64,000 bases of DNA from Aliivibrio_A kagoshimensis (GTDB lineage Bacteria > Pseudomonadota > Gammaproteobacteria > Enterobacterales > Vibrionaceae), in assembly GCF_050337105.1 (NCBI RefSeq), contig NZ_JAKJSQ010000004.1:62001-126000 (forward strand). Direction: 5' to 3'. Below are positions 16,218-24,813 of this stretch, piece by piece (positions within the stretch are counted from its first letter, which is position 1; the number at the start of each line of letters is the position of its first letter). A program made the position numbers and the translations under genes. The notes below the pieces were generated by a model, which saw only the letters and a list, made by a program, of their open reading frames with translations, was not told the DNA's origin and did not search any database.

Positions 16218-17246
16218 ATGGCGAAGAAAGTGAAAGTACTACTTACAGCACTAGCTGCTTCATCTGCACTTATAGCAAGTAATGCTATGGCAGCAGAAGG
16301 GACACTAGGAAAAGTAATGAAACAAGGATTTGTTCAGTGCGGTGTGAGTACTGGTTTACCAGGATTTTCTAACCCCAACTCAAAAGGCCAATGGGAAGGT
16401 ATTGACGTAGAGTACTGTCAAGCACTTGCTTCTGCTGTCCTAGGTGACAAATCAAAAGTTAAATACGTTCCACTGACTGCAAAAGAGCGTTTTACTGCTC
16501 TTCAGTCTGGTGAAATTGATGTTCTATCTCGTAACACAACATGGACTCTACACCGTGATTCGGCTCTTGGTTTGAACTTCGTCGGTGTTAACTACTACGA
16601 TGGTCAAGGTTTCATGGTCAAAAAAGAGCTTGGACTTAAGAGTGCTACAGAACTAGATGGCGCATCTGTTTGTGTTCAATCTGGTACGACTACTGAGTTG
16701 AACCTTGCAGATTACTTCCGTACTAAAGGAATGAAGTATACGCCAGTAGTATTTGATACTGCTGCTCAAACGTCTAAAGGATTTGATTCTGGTCGTTGTG
16801 ATGCATTAACCACTGACCAATCTGGTCTATATGCACTTCGCTTGAACTTGAAAGATCCTGCTTCTGCGCAAGTACTACCAGAAATTATCTCTAAAGAGCC
16901 TCTAGGCCCTGTTGTTATTCAAGGTGATGACCAGTGGTTTAACATTGCTAAGTGGACATTAAATGCAATGCTAAATGCTGAAGAGTTTGGCGTAACCTCT
17001 GCAAACGTTGACAAGATGAAGGATTCAAAAGATCCAAACATCCGTCGTCTACTTGGTCTTGATGGACCAAAAGGTAAAGGTTTAGGAATCCGTGACGATT
17101 GGGGTTACCAGGTAATCAAGCAAGTTGGTAACTATGGTGAAAGCTTCGAACGTACAGTAGGTAAAGGTTCTCCTCTGCAAATTGCTCGTGGTGTGAATGC
17201 ACTATGGAATGCAGGTGGCTTCATGTACGCTCCACCAATTCGTTAA
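16218..17246 (+). CDS. aapJ: general L-amino acid ABC transporter, periplasmic binding protein AapJ
   Basis: Periplasmic receptor for a broad range of L-amino acids (solute-binding family 3). The 342-residue precursor has a Sec signal peptide cut after SNAMA, then the family start GTLGKVMKQGFVQCGVSTGL and PGFSNPNSKGQWEGIDVEYC. Typical AapJ stretches follow: IDVLSRNTTWTLHRDSALGL, GASVCVQSGTTTELNLADYF, RCDALTTDQSGLYALR and a C-terminal SFERTVGKGSPLQIARGVNA. It is first in aapJQMP and is followed by a strong hairpin, which fits the usual excess of binding protein over permease. Confidence 0.95.
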   Translation: MAKKVKVLLTALAASSALIASNAMAAEGTLGKVMKQGFVQCGVSTGLPGFSNPNSKGQWEGIDVEYCQALASAVLGDKSKVKYVPLTAKERFTALQSGEIDVLSRNTTWTLHRDSALGLNFVGVNYYDGQGFMVKKELGLKSATELDGASVCVQSGTTTELNLADYFRTKGMKYTPVVFDTAAQTSKGFDSGRCDALTTDQSGLYALRLNLKDPASAQVLPEIISKEPLGPVVIQGDDQWFNIAKWTLNAMLNAEEFGVTSANVDKMKDSKDPNIRRLLGLDGPKGKGLGIRDDWGYQVIKQVGNYGESFERTVGKGSPLQIARGVNALWNAGGFMYAPPIR

Positions 17247-17272
17247 TATACAATAATAATTATAAATACTAT

Positions 17273-17317
17273 GGGGTGGCTTTCGTCTTTTAAAGAAAGA
17301 GAGTTCACCCCCTTTTT
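17273..17317 (+). terminator. intra-operon hairpin/attenuator after aapJ
   Basis: GGGGTG (17273-17278) pairs with CACCCC (17306-17311), with an inner CTTTC/GAAAG extension, and TTTTT follows (17313-17317). It lies between aapJ and aapQ. This is probably partial termination or 3' end protection that raises aapJ mRNA over the downstream genes. Confidence 0.7.
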
Positions 17318-17343
17318 CAAATGGAATTGAGGTTGTAGCCGTT

Positions 17344-18540
17344 ATGACGTCTAAACTACAGGCTGATTCAAAATCTGCCCCTAAAAAAAACCAAAGTCTC
17401 CTATACAATCCTACTTTTCGCTCTGTCGTTTTCCAATTTTTCGCAATCATTGGTTTAGTCTATTTTTTCTATACCATTGTGAACAATGCATTAGTCAATC
17501 TTGATGCTCGTGGTATTGCCACTGGATTTGATTTCTTAAGTGAAAAAGCAGGTTTTGGTATTGGGTTTTCCCTTATCGAATATGATGAATCTCACTCGTA
17601 CGCAAGTACATTTTATGTCGGATTAATCAACACACTCGTTGTTTCTTTCCTAGGAATTATCTGTGCTACTTTTCTGGGTTTCTTTATCGGGATATCCCGA
17701 CTCTCTACAAACTGGTTAATCAGCCGAGTAGCAGCAGTATACATTGAGATCTTTCGTAACATCCCACTTTTATTACAGATTTTTTTCTGGTATTTCGTTA
17801 TCCAAAGCTTACCGTCAACGCGACAGAGTATCAGCATTGGTGAAGCGATCTTCTTGAACGTTCGAGGTCTATTTCTACCAAAGCCAATTTTCGAATCGGG
17901 ATCACTGCTGATTGGTATTGCATTAGTCATTGGTCTTGTTGGTGCTTTTATATACCGTTCATGGGCGCACAAGAAGCAGGAATTATCCGGTCAACAGTCT
18001 CCGATTGTTAGCGTAAGCCTAGGTCTGATTTTAGGTCTACCACTGGTTGCCTATTTCATTTCAGGGATGCCAATTTCAATCGAATACCCCGCTCTTAAAG
18101 GCTTTAATTTCAAAGGTGGTTACAGTTTCATTCCTGAACTTGCAGCACTGATGATAGCGTTAAGTGTTTACACTGCAGCCTTCATTGCAGAGATCGTTCG
18201 TTCTGGTATTAATGCCGTTAGTCACGGACAGACCGAAGCGGCTATGGCGCTAGGTTTACCTAAAAAGAGAACGCTCAAGCTTGTGGTTGTCCCTCAAGCA
18301 CTACGAATCATTATTCCACCGTTAACCAGTCAATACCTTAATTTAACCAAGAACTCCTCCCTTGCGATGGCAATTGGTTACCCAGATTTGATGTCCGTAT
18401 TTGGCGGAACAACATTGAATCAGGTTGGACAGGCAATCGAGATCATCTTAATGACTATGGCCGTTTACCTAACGATCAGTTTGGTCACGTCTATGTTGAT
18501 GAATATCTATAACCGTAAAGTGGCGCTGGTGGAGAGATAA
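17344..18540 (+). CDS. aapQ: amino acid ABC transporter permease AapQ
   Basis: Inner-membrane permease of the His/Glu/Gln/Arg family, 398 residues. A cytoplasmic N-terminus is followed by about eight hydrophobic segments. The coupling (EAA) loop lies near the C-terminus at EAAMALGLPKKRTLKLVVVP, then QALRIIIPPLTSQYLNLTKN. The longer-than-usual central insert (about 150-260) is characteristic of AapQ rather than of simple HisQ/M proteins. It pairs with AapM, whose ATG begins one base after this stop. Confidence 0.94.
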   Translation: MTSKLQADSKSAPKKNQSLLYNPTFRSVVFQFFAIIGLVYFFYTIVNNALVNLDARGIATGFDFLSEKAGFGIGFSLIEYDESHSYASTFYVGLINTLVVSFLGIICATFLGFFIGISRLSTNWLISRVAAVYIEIFRNIPLLLQIFFWYFVIQSLPSTRQSISIGEAIFLNVRGLFLPKPIFESGSLLIGIALVIGLVGAFIYRSWAHKKQELSGQQSPIVSVSLGLILGLPLVAYFISGMPISIEYPALKGFNFKGGYSFIPELAALMIALSVYTAAFIAEIVRSGINAVSHGQTEAAMALGLPKKRTLKLVVVPQALRIIIPPLTSQYLNLTKNSSLAMAIGYPDLMSVFGGTTLNQVGQAIEIILMTMAVYLTISLVTSMLMNIYNRKVALVER

Positions 18541-18541
18541 T

Positions 18542-19639
18542 ATGAGCATACATCAATTTCAACCCGACTTGCCGCCACCATCTAACACAGTTGGACCGGT
18601 AACCTGGGCAAAGAAACATCTATTTAGTTCTATTTTTAACTCAGTAATGACCCTTGTATTAGCATTTTTGATTGTTAGTGCATTATGGGAGATTGCGGAG
18701 TGGGCATTTATTAACGCAGATTGGGTGGGTACCACTCGAGACGCATGCAGTAAAGAAGGCGCCTGTTGGGTATTCATCAGCGTTCGTTTTGAACAGTTTA
18801 TGTTTGGTTTCTACCCAGAAGCTGAATTGTGGCGTGCCGAACTCTTCTTTGCGCTGCTTGCTGTCTTTGTTGTGCTATTGGCTTATGAACATACTCCAAA
18901 AAAATTCATTATTTGGTTAGTGTTTGTGAATATCTTCCCTTTCTTCGCAGCTGGTCTTCTTTATGGCGGCGTATTTGGCCTGCCTGTAGTTGATACCCAT
19001 CTTTGGGGAGGGTTACTGATCACCTTGGTGATTGCTATCGTCGGTATTGTGGTCTCCCTGCCTATTGGTGTGGTGCTGGCCCTAGGCCGACGTTCAGAGA
19101 TGCCAATAATCCGTAGTATCTGTACCGTCTACATTGAGATATGGCGTGGTGTTCCACTGATCACCGTGCTGTTTATGGCATCAGTCATGCTTCCTCTGTT
19201 CCTGTCACACGGGTCAGAGATGGACAAACTGCTACGAGCCTTAATTGGTGTGGTGATGTTCAGTGCCGCCTATATGGCAGAAGTAGTTCGAGGTGGGTTA
19301 CAAGCGATTCCAAAAGGACAGTATGAAGCCGCTGATGCATTAGGGCTTTCCTACTGGAAAAAAATCACCTTTATTATCATGCCTCAAGCATTGAAAATCA
19401 CGATTCCTTCGATTGTGAACACCTTCATCGGACTGTTTAAGGATACCAGTCTGGTGTTAATCATCGGTATGTTTGATGTTCTTGGTATTGGTCAAGCCGC
19501 AAACACCGATCCAGAGTGGCTAGGTTTCTCAACGGAGAGTTACATCTTTGTCGCGTTAGTGTTTTGGGTATTCTGCTTTGGTATGTCTAGGTATTCGATT
19601 TTCCTAGAAGATAAGCTCAATACCGGTCACAAACGATAA
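18542..19639 (+). CDS. aapM: amino acid ABC transporter permease AapM
   Basis: Second permease subunit, 365 residues, with several N-terminal TM helices and the conserved C-terminal domain: IEIWRGVPLITVLFMASVML, AYMAEVVRGGLQAIPKGQYE and the coupling loop EAADALGLSYWKKITFIIMP. The insert TTRDACSKEGACWVFISVRF near residue 65 faces the periplasm and has two cysteines. It is translationally coupled to aapQ (one base apart) and followed by aapP after 41 bases. Confidence 0.94.
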   Translation: MSIHQFQPDLPPPSNTVGPVTWAKKHLFSSIFNSVMTLVLAFLIVSALWEIAEWAFINADWVGTTRDACSKEGACWVFISVRFEQFMFGFYPEAELWRAELFFALLAVFVVLLAYEHTPKKFIIWLVFVNIFPFFAAGLLYGGVFGLPVVDTHLWGGLLITLVIAIVGIVVSLPIGVVLALGRRSEMPIIRSICTVYIEIWRGVPLITVLFMASVMLPLFLSHGSEMDKLLRALIGVVMFSAAYMAEVVRGGLQAIPKGQYEAADALGLSYWKKITFIIMPQALKITIPSIVNTFIGLFKDTSLVLIIGMFDVLGIGQAANTDPEWLGFSTESYIFVALVFWVFCFGMSRYSIFLEDKLNTGHKR

Positions 19640-19680
19640 TTTGTTTTTAGAATAATAGAATTGATCATCAAGGACGTATT

Positions 19681-20430
19681 ATGACGCAGCAAGAAGATTA
19701 CATGATCCAACTAAAGGACATGAACAAATGGTACGGACAATTTCACGTACTAAAAAACATTAACCTAAACGTTAAAAAAGGCGAAAAGATTGTTATTTGT
19801 GGCCCATCTGGCTCAGGTAAATCAACAATGATTCGCTGTATTAACCGTTTAGAAGAGCACCAAAAAGGCGAGATCTATGTTGCTGGTAACGAGCTTACAG
19901 AAGATCTAAAAGACATCGAATTAGTGCGTAAAGAAGTGGGAATGTGTTTTCAACACTTTAACCTATTCCCTCACCTAACCGTACTTGAGAACTGTACACT
20001 AGCTCCTATTTGGGTGAAGAAAATGCCTAAAGAAGAGGCTGAAGCCATTGCAATGAAGTATCTAGAGCGTGTTAAGATTCCTGAGCAAGCGGACAAGTTT
20101 CCTGGCCAGTTATCAGGTGGGCAGCAGCAACGAGTTGCTATTGCACGTTCTCTATGTATGAACCCACAAATTATGTTGTTTGATGAGCCAACTTCAGCAC
20201 TCGACCCAGAGATGGTTCGTGAAGTGTTAGATGTAATGGTTGAGTTAGCGAGTGAAGGGATGACCATGTTATGTGTTACGCATGAAATGGGCTTTGCAAA
20301 AGAGGTGGCAGACCGAGTCATCTTTATGGATGCGGGTGAAATTATCGAAGAGAATAACCCAGTTGATTTCTTTGAAAACCCTCAATCAGACCGTACCCAG
20401 TTGTTCTTAAGCCAGATCTTAAACCACTAA
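19681..20430 (+). CDS. aapP: amino acid ABC transporter ATPase AapP
   Basis: Cytoplasmic ATPase that drives AapJQM, 249 residues. Walker A is GPSGSGKST, the Q-loop region is MCFQHFNLFPHLTVLENC, the signature is LSGGQQQRVAIARSL, Walker B is IMLFDEPTSALD and the switch His is in VTHEMGFAKEVADRV. AAGGA lies 6 bases before the ATG. It is the last gene of the operon, closed by a terminator 20 bases further on. Confidence 0.96.
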   Translation: MTQQEDYMIQLKDMNKWYGQFHVLKNINLNVKKGEKIVICGPSGSGKSTMIRCINRLEEHQKGEIYVAGNELTEDLKDIELVRKEVGMCFQHFNLFPHLTVLENCTLAPIWVKKMPKEEAEAIAMKYLERVKIPEQADKFPGQLSGGQQQRVAIARSLCMNPQIMLFDEPTSALDPEMVREVLDVMVELASEGMTMLCVTHEMGFAKEVADRVIFMDAGEIIEENNPVDFFENPQSDRTQLFLSQILNH

Positions 20431-20450
20431 TCTCAAAACAGCAGAGACAA

Positions 20451-20478
20451 AAAAGGGCATCGTAACCGATGCCCTTTT
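20451..20478. terminator. bidirectional terminator between aapP and apeR
   Basis: GGGCATCG pairs with CGATGCCC across a TAAC loop, with A-run before and T-run after. It can end both the aap operon (plus) and the ape operon (minus). Confidence 0.92.
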
Positions 20479-20504
20479 CTATTTTTATCTCGCTAAATGA
20501 GCGA

Positions 20505-21740
20505 TCAATTCGCTTTGCACCGCTTGAAAATCAGTGAAGTATTAATACCACCAAAAGCAAAGTTGTTACTCATGATGTAATCACAATCGAGTTCACGCCC
20601 TTGACCTGTAATGTAATCGAGCTCACCGCATTTTTCATCTATGTTATTTAGATTCAGTGTTGGACTAAACCAGCCGCTATTCATCATCTCAATGCTTAAC
20701 CACGCTTCAACAGCACCACAAGCCCCCAACGTATGTCCGAAGTAACTTTTTAGCGAGCTTATCGGCATGTTAGGACCGAATAGATTAGACGTAGCATTAC
20801 TTTCTGCTATATCTCCACGCTCTGTGGCCGTGCCGTGTGCAGAGACATAGCCGATATCCGCAGTGATAAGTTTAGCGTCCGTAAGAGCCATCTCCATGCA
20901 CTTCTGCATCGTTTCCATCTTAGGTTGTGTCACATGCGCCGCATCACAGTTACTTGCAAAACCAACTAACTCAGCAAGAATCGTCGCACCTCTCGCTTTC
21001 GCATGTTCGTACTCTTCCAATACTAATGAGCCAGCGCCCTCTCCAATCACTAACCCATCACGATCTTTATCGTAAGGACTCGGCGTGGTTTTTGGCTGAT
21101 CATTTTTTAGACTTGTCGCAAACAGCGTATCGAATACGGCAGACTCAGTCGGACATAATTCCTCGCCACCACCTGCAACCATCACCGTTTGGTAGCCGTG
21201 TTTGATCGCTTCATACGAATACCCAATCGCTTGGCTACCAGAGGTACAGGCACTGCTGGTTGGAATCACTCGCCCACGAAGACCAAAGAAAAGACCGACA
21301 TTCACAGCAGCCGTATGCGGCATCATCTGAACATAAGTGGTGGCCGTTATATCTTTCGTTGATTTATCTCTCAGCATCACACCAAAAGCGCTCACTGCTG
21401 GCGTTGAACCTGTTGATGAACCGTAGGCAATCCCTGTTTCACCATTAGTCAATACATCATGACCACTCAAACCACTCTGCGCTAGCGCTTGTTCAGTTGC
21501 ATAAGTGGCAAACAGCGAGACGCGCCCCATTGAACGTATTTTTTTGCGTGTATAGTGTTTAGGCAATTCGAAATCAGTCACTGGTGCAGCCAGCTTGGTG
21601 TTCAGACCATCAAACTCTTCATAGCTTGGCATGTACTGCACTGCATTTTCACACGCTTTGAGTTTAGCTTCGACACTCGGCCAATCATTTCCTAAAGAGG
21701 TCACGCCCGACATCCCCGTAATAACTACTCGACGACTCAT
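20505..21740 (-). CDS. apeR: APE ketosynthase (KAS II-like) ApeR
   Basis: Beta-ketoacyl-ACP synthase of the FabF fold, 411 residues, for condensation steps in aryl polyene synthesis. The triad is visible: Cys in SSACTSGSQAIGYS, His in SAHGTATERGDIAES and His in SYFGHTLGACGAVEAW. In characterised APE pathways, ApeR is the homodimeric ketosynthase that works beside the ApeO-ApeC heterodimer (established knowledge; assigned here by position and type). It is the last gene of the operon. Its ATG overlaps the apeQ stop by four bases. Confidence 0.9.
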   Translation of the reverse strand: MSRRVVITGMSGVTSLGNDWPSVEAKLKACENAVQYMPSYEEFDGLNTKLAAPVTDFELPKHYTRKKIRSMGRVSLFATYATEQALAQSGLSGHDVLTNGETGIAYGSSTGSTPAVSAFGVMLRDKSTKDITATTYVQMMPHTAAVNVGLFFGLRGRVIPTSSACTSGSQAIGYSYEAIKHGYQTVMVAGGGEELCPTESAVFDTLFATSLKNDQPKTTPSPYDKDRDGLVIGEGAGSLVLEEYEHAKARGATILAELVGFASNCDAAHVTQPKMETMQKCMEMALTDAKLITADIGYVSAHGTATERGDIAESNATSNLFGPNMPISSLKSYFGHTLGACGAVEAWLSIEMMNSGWFSPTLNLNNIDEKCGELDYITGQGRELDCDYIMSNNFAFGGINTSLIFKRCKAN

Positions 21741-22462
21741 ACTAAACCTCCATTAATTGATATTACTTGTCGCGTAACATAAGCCGCAACATCGGACATT
21801 AAATAGCTGACTAACCCTGCCACTTCTTTAGGCTCTCCCATTCGTCTTAATGGAACTTGAGGTAACGCGTGCTCTTTGACGTGATCATCAACCATTCCAG
21901 TGTCAATAAGACCAGGGGCAACACAGTTAACAGTGATTTTACGTTTACCCAATTCTAATGCTAATGATTTTGTCGCCCCGATCACACCGGCTTTTGCCGC
22001 GCTGTAATTGGTTTGACCTCGATTCCCGGTAATCCCTGACACTGAAGCCATGGTCACAATTCTACCGCCACTTCTATTTCGAACCATCGGCATGATGCAT
22101 GGGTGCAACACATTATAAAAACTGTCTAAGTTGGTATGAATAACGCCATCCCACTCCTCTTCAGTCATAGCTGGAAAGGCGGTATCGCGTGTGATACCCG
22201 CATTATTGACCACACCGTAATACGCACCGTGGTGTTCAATGTCTTTTGCTAATTCTACCCTGCACTGCTCTCGATTACTGATGTCAAACCGGATCAATCG
22301 ACCACCGCCACCGGCTTCCGTAATGGTGTCTAATGTCTGTTGCGCTCCCTGCTCATCTCCCATGAAATGGACAGCAACGGTAAATCCGTCGGCTGCTAAC
22401 TGTACCGCGATTGCGCGGCCAATGCCTTTACTTGCGCCTGTTACTAATACGTGTCGAGTCAT
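21737..22462 (-). CDS. apeQ: 3-oxoacyl-ACP reductase ApeQ (FabG-like)
   Basis: NADPH-dependent short-chain dehydrogenase that reduces each beta-keto intermediate of the growing polyene. It has 241 residues: cofactor motif GASKGIGRAIA (8-18), NNAGITRD, catalytic Ser in MASVSGITG, and Tyr/Lys in TNYSAAKAGVIG, followed by VAPGLIDTGM. It overlaps apeP and apeR by four bases each, so translation is coupled. Confidence 0.92.
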   Translation of the reverse strand: MTRHVLVTGASKGIGRAIAVQLAADGFTVAVHFMGDEQGAQQTLDTITEAGGGGRLIRFDISNREQCRVELAKDIEHHGAYYGVVNNAGITRDTAFPAMTEEEWDGVIHTNLDSFYNVLHPCIMPMVRNRSGGRIVTMASVSGITGNRGQTNYSAAKAGVIGATKSLALELGKRKITVNCVAPGLIDTGMVDDHVKEHALPQVPLRRMGEPKEVAGLVSYLMSDVAAYVTRQVISINGGLV

Positions 22463-22932
22463 CGCTTTTGACCTGTTAATAATTGTTCCAATTTCTCTTC
22501 AGTAGGGACAAACACATTCAACTGGCTGGAGGCCAAAAGATGTGATTCATGCTCAATTCTACAACTGAAAACGGCCATCCCATCATTTTCCAAGACTTGT
22601 TCGCCATAAACCTGTAATACCATCCCCTCACTAAACGCTGGACAGTGAGATTCATACTTACGGCTACCGAGCAAGAAACCTATTGGTGATGGCTTTCCTG
22701 CTTGCAACGCATGGTAACCAGACCATGCGGCTACAGTTTGAGCCATATACTCAATGCCGACCCAGCCAGGAATCGTTTTATTCTCTCTGCAATAAAATAG
22801 AGAAGAACTGTCGATTGTGACTTGGCATTGTACACTGATGTCACTCACATTGACCAAGGTATTGATTAACGCCATTGGCATATCATGAGGTAATAGCTCT
22901 AACATGGATGGGTATTGCGGTTTACTGCTCAT
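22459..22932 (-). CDS. apeP: APE hydroxyacyl-ACP dehydratase ApeP (hotdog fold)
   Basis: Hotdog-fold protein of about 157 residues with the ApeP start (SMLELLPHDMPMALI) and the central hotdog helix PGWVGIEYMAQTVAAWSGYH. It dehydrates beta-hydroxyacyl-ACP to give the conjugated double bonds. In studied systems ApeP forms a complex with ApeI. The ATG at 22932 (GGGA six bases upstream) is preferred over a TTG four codons earlier. It overlaps the end of apeO. Confidence 0.87.
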   Translation of the reverse strand: MSSKPQYPSMLELLPHDMPMALINTLVNVSDISVQCQVTIDSSSLFYCRENKTIPGWVGIEYMAQTVAAWSGYHALQAGKPSPIGFLLGSRKYESHCPAFSEGMVLQVYGEQVLENDGMAVFSCRIEHESHLLASSQLNVFVPTEEKLEQLLTGQKR

Positions 22933-24139
22933 TCTCAATCCCAAAAATTAAACTTACGTTGTTACCACCAAACGCGAAAGAGTTACTTAATATCGCTTTT
23001 TTTCTCAACGCTTGTTCTTGATGCACAAGCTGTATATCCGCCAGTTCGTCGCCTATTTGCCCATCATTTATCTGTATGGGCAGTGGGAGTCCGTATTGCA
23101 GGATGTGCCAACAAATAGCGGCTTCTGTGATTGCCGCTGCACCTAATGTGTGGCCTGTTAATGGTTTGGTTGAACTGACGGGTGTGTTGGCACCAAACAG
23201 TCGATATATCGCTTTCGCTTCCATCGCATCATTCAGCGGTGTCGCCGTGCCATGTGCGTTAATATAACCTACCTCAGAAGGAGTAAGATCAGCATCTTGA
23301 AGCGCTTTTTGCATTGACGCTACCGCACCGTCGCCTTCTGGATGAGGGGCTGAAATATGGTGAGCATCGGAACTATCACCCACCCCAAACAGTGCCACAT
23401 TTTTCTGGTTTTTATTGGCCTGGTGTGAAAGCAACATAAATGCGGAAGATTCACCAATGTTTATCCCATCGCGATTTTCACTGAAGGGATTACAATGCAC
23501 ATTAGACAGTGCTTCTAAACTGTTGAAACCATTTAATGTCAGCTTGCACAAAGAGTCACATCCACCAACAATAACTGCATCTACCATCCGCATGTTAAGT
23601 AATCGTTGTGCCGATATAAAAGCACGCCCACTGGACGAACACGCCGTAGAGATAGTGTACGCAGGACCAGTGAGTTGATAATAATCAGCCACAAATTGAC
23701 CTAAATTACCTAACTCCTGTTGATGGTAGTGAAAATTATCAGGAAAGGCTTGTTGACCCAGACGTTGAGAGAGTGCCACTTCGCCATCAGAGATACCCGA
23801 TGTGCTAGTTCCAACAACGACACCTATCCGTGAGGCCCCATACTGAGATTTTGCCGTTTCAATGAGGGACTCAATCTGCTGAAGGGCTGAAAGTGCCAAA
23901 CGGTTGTTCCGAGTATTTTTATGCAGCATCAACATTGTGTCTGAAATTTCAGGTAATTGGCTGGTTACTTTGCCTACCACCGTTGATTTCCCATTGTTTA
24001 ACCAGTCAGACTCGCAGTACATGTCTGCAGGTTGTTGCTGTGTTAAACAAGCCGTAATCTGCTCAGGTGAATGCCCCAAAGCTGAGTTAAATCCGCATCC
24101 ATTAATAAAAATAGTCGGCTGTTGTTTTGAACTGTTCAT
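22922..24139 (-). CDS. apeO: APE ketosynthase ApeO
   Basis: FabF-fold ketosynthase, 405 residues. Catalytic Cys is in ISTACSSSGRAFISAQ, His in NAHGTATPLNDAMEAKAI and His in KPLTGHTLGAAAITEA. In characterised clusters ApeO is the active half of a heterodimer with the chain-length factor ApeC. It is about 30 bases from apeN and overlaps apeP, fully inside the operon. Confidence 0.9.
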   Translation of the reverse strand: MNSSKQQPTIFINGCGFNSALGHSPEQITACLTQQQPADMYCESDWLNNGKSTVVGKVTSQLPEISDTMLMLHKNTRNNRLALSALQQIESLIETAKSQYGASRIGVVVGTSTSGISDGEVALSQRLGQQAFPDNFHYHQQELGNLGQFVADYYQLTGPAYTISTACSSSGRAFISAQRLLNMRMVDAVIVGGCDSLCKLTLNGFNSLEALSNVHCNPFSENRDGINIGESSAFMLLSHQANKNQKNVALFGVGDSSDAHHISAPHPEGDGAVASMQKALQDADLTPSEVGYINAHGTATPLNDAMEAKAIYRLFGANTPVSSTKPLTGHTLGAAAITEAAICWHILQYGLPLPIQINDGQIGDELADIQLVHQEQALRKKAILSNSFAFGGNNVSLIFGIENEQ

Positions 24140-24158
24140 TGGCGACTTTCCAAAACAA

Positions 24159-24797
24159 TTAATGACGGTACTGGTAGGTTTTAATCGTAATGCGATAACC
24201 TAGATTTTCGTTGGTAATCACAATGTCACCCTGTAAATAGGGTGCGGCGGCGTAATCAATCCTAATCACTACGTCACCATTAGAATCTTTTAGTAGGCGT
24301 TGATCGCCATGTTGAGTCAGTGTCCAGTTAATCTCTTTTAATCGATCCGTCCAAGTATCCACTGGCCATAAGGTGACCATTACATTAAAGAGTACCTGTT
24401 TAGGCTCTGGTAAAGTCTCTGATAATCCTTGCATTACGAAGGTTTCAAATGAGTGATCATCATAGGTAACGCTTAACAGTGTCGCTCCCCATGAAGCGAA
24501 GCCAGCTAATACTACTTTTTCAGCATCAACTTCCAACTGAACCGGCAGTTTATGTTGTTGGTCATTCCAATCAACGGTAATCAACTGACTCGCATTTAAA
24601 TTGGAACCAAATTCTGCCGCGGTTGGAAGTGAAACAAACTTACCAGCTTGCAACTCGACCTGGTTACTCGGTGAGACAAAATGGCTCTCTTGATTCTGGC
24701 TATCTGTGCTCTGTTTCATCGAGCTACAACCACTTATCACTATTATTGATAAAACGGCCATCCATTTACAGTATCTGTTATTTGGAATATTTATCAT
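24159..24797 (-). CDS. apeN: DUF3261 lipoprotein ApeN
   Basis: Predicted lipoprotein of about 212 residues. The signal peptide ends in the lipobox ISGC followed by SS, so it is probably sorted to the outer membrane. The rest is a beta-rich DUF3261 domain (LPVQLEVDAEKVVLAGFASW, then GATLLSVTYDD). Its place next to the LolA-like protein and MMPL exporter suggests a role in moving the APE lipid to the outer membrane (inference). ATG at 24797 with AAGGA at six bases; a TTG two codons earlier is less likely. Confidence 0.83.
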   Translation of the reverse strand: MINIPNNRYCKWMAVLSIIVISGCSSMKQSTDSQNQESHFVSPSNQVELQAGKFVSLPTAAEFGSNLNASQLITVDWNDQQHKLPVQLEVDAEKVVLAGFASWGATLLSVTYDDHSFETFVMQGLSETLPEPKQVLFNVMVTLWPVDTWTDRLKEINWTLTQHGDQRLLKDSNGDVVIRIDYAAAPYLQGDIVITNENLGYRITIKTYQYRH

Positions 24798-24813
24798 CTT
24801 CAATCCTTGGATA

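Noticed and set aside
17202..17450. 82-codon minus-strand ORF across the aapJ-aapQ gap
   Set aside because: It spans the ends of two well-supported plus-strand genes and the hairpin between them; no ribosome site or recognisable domain.
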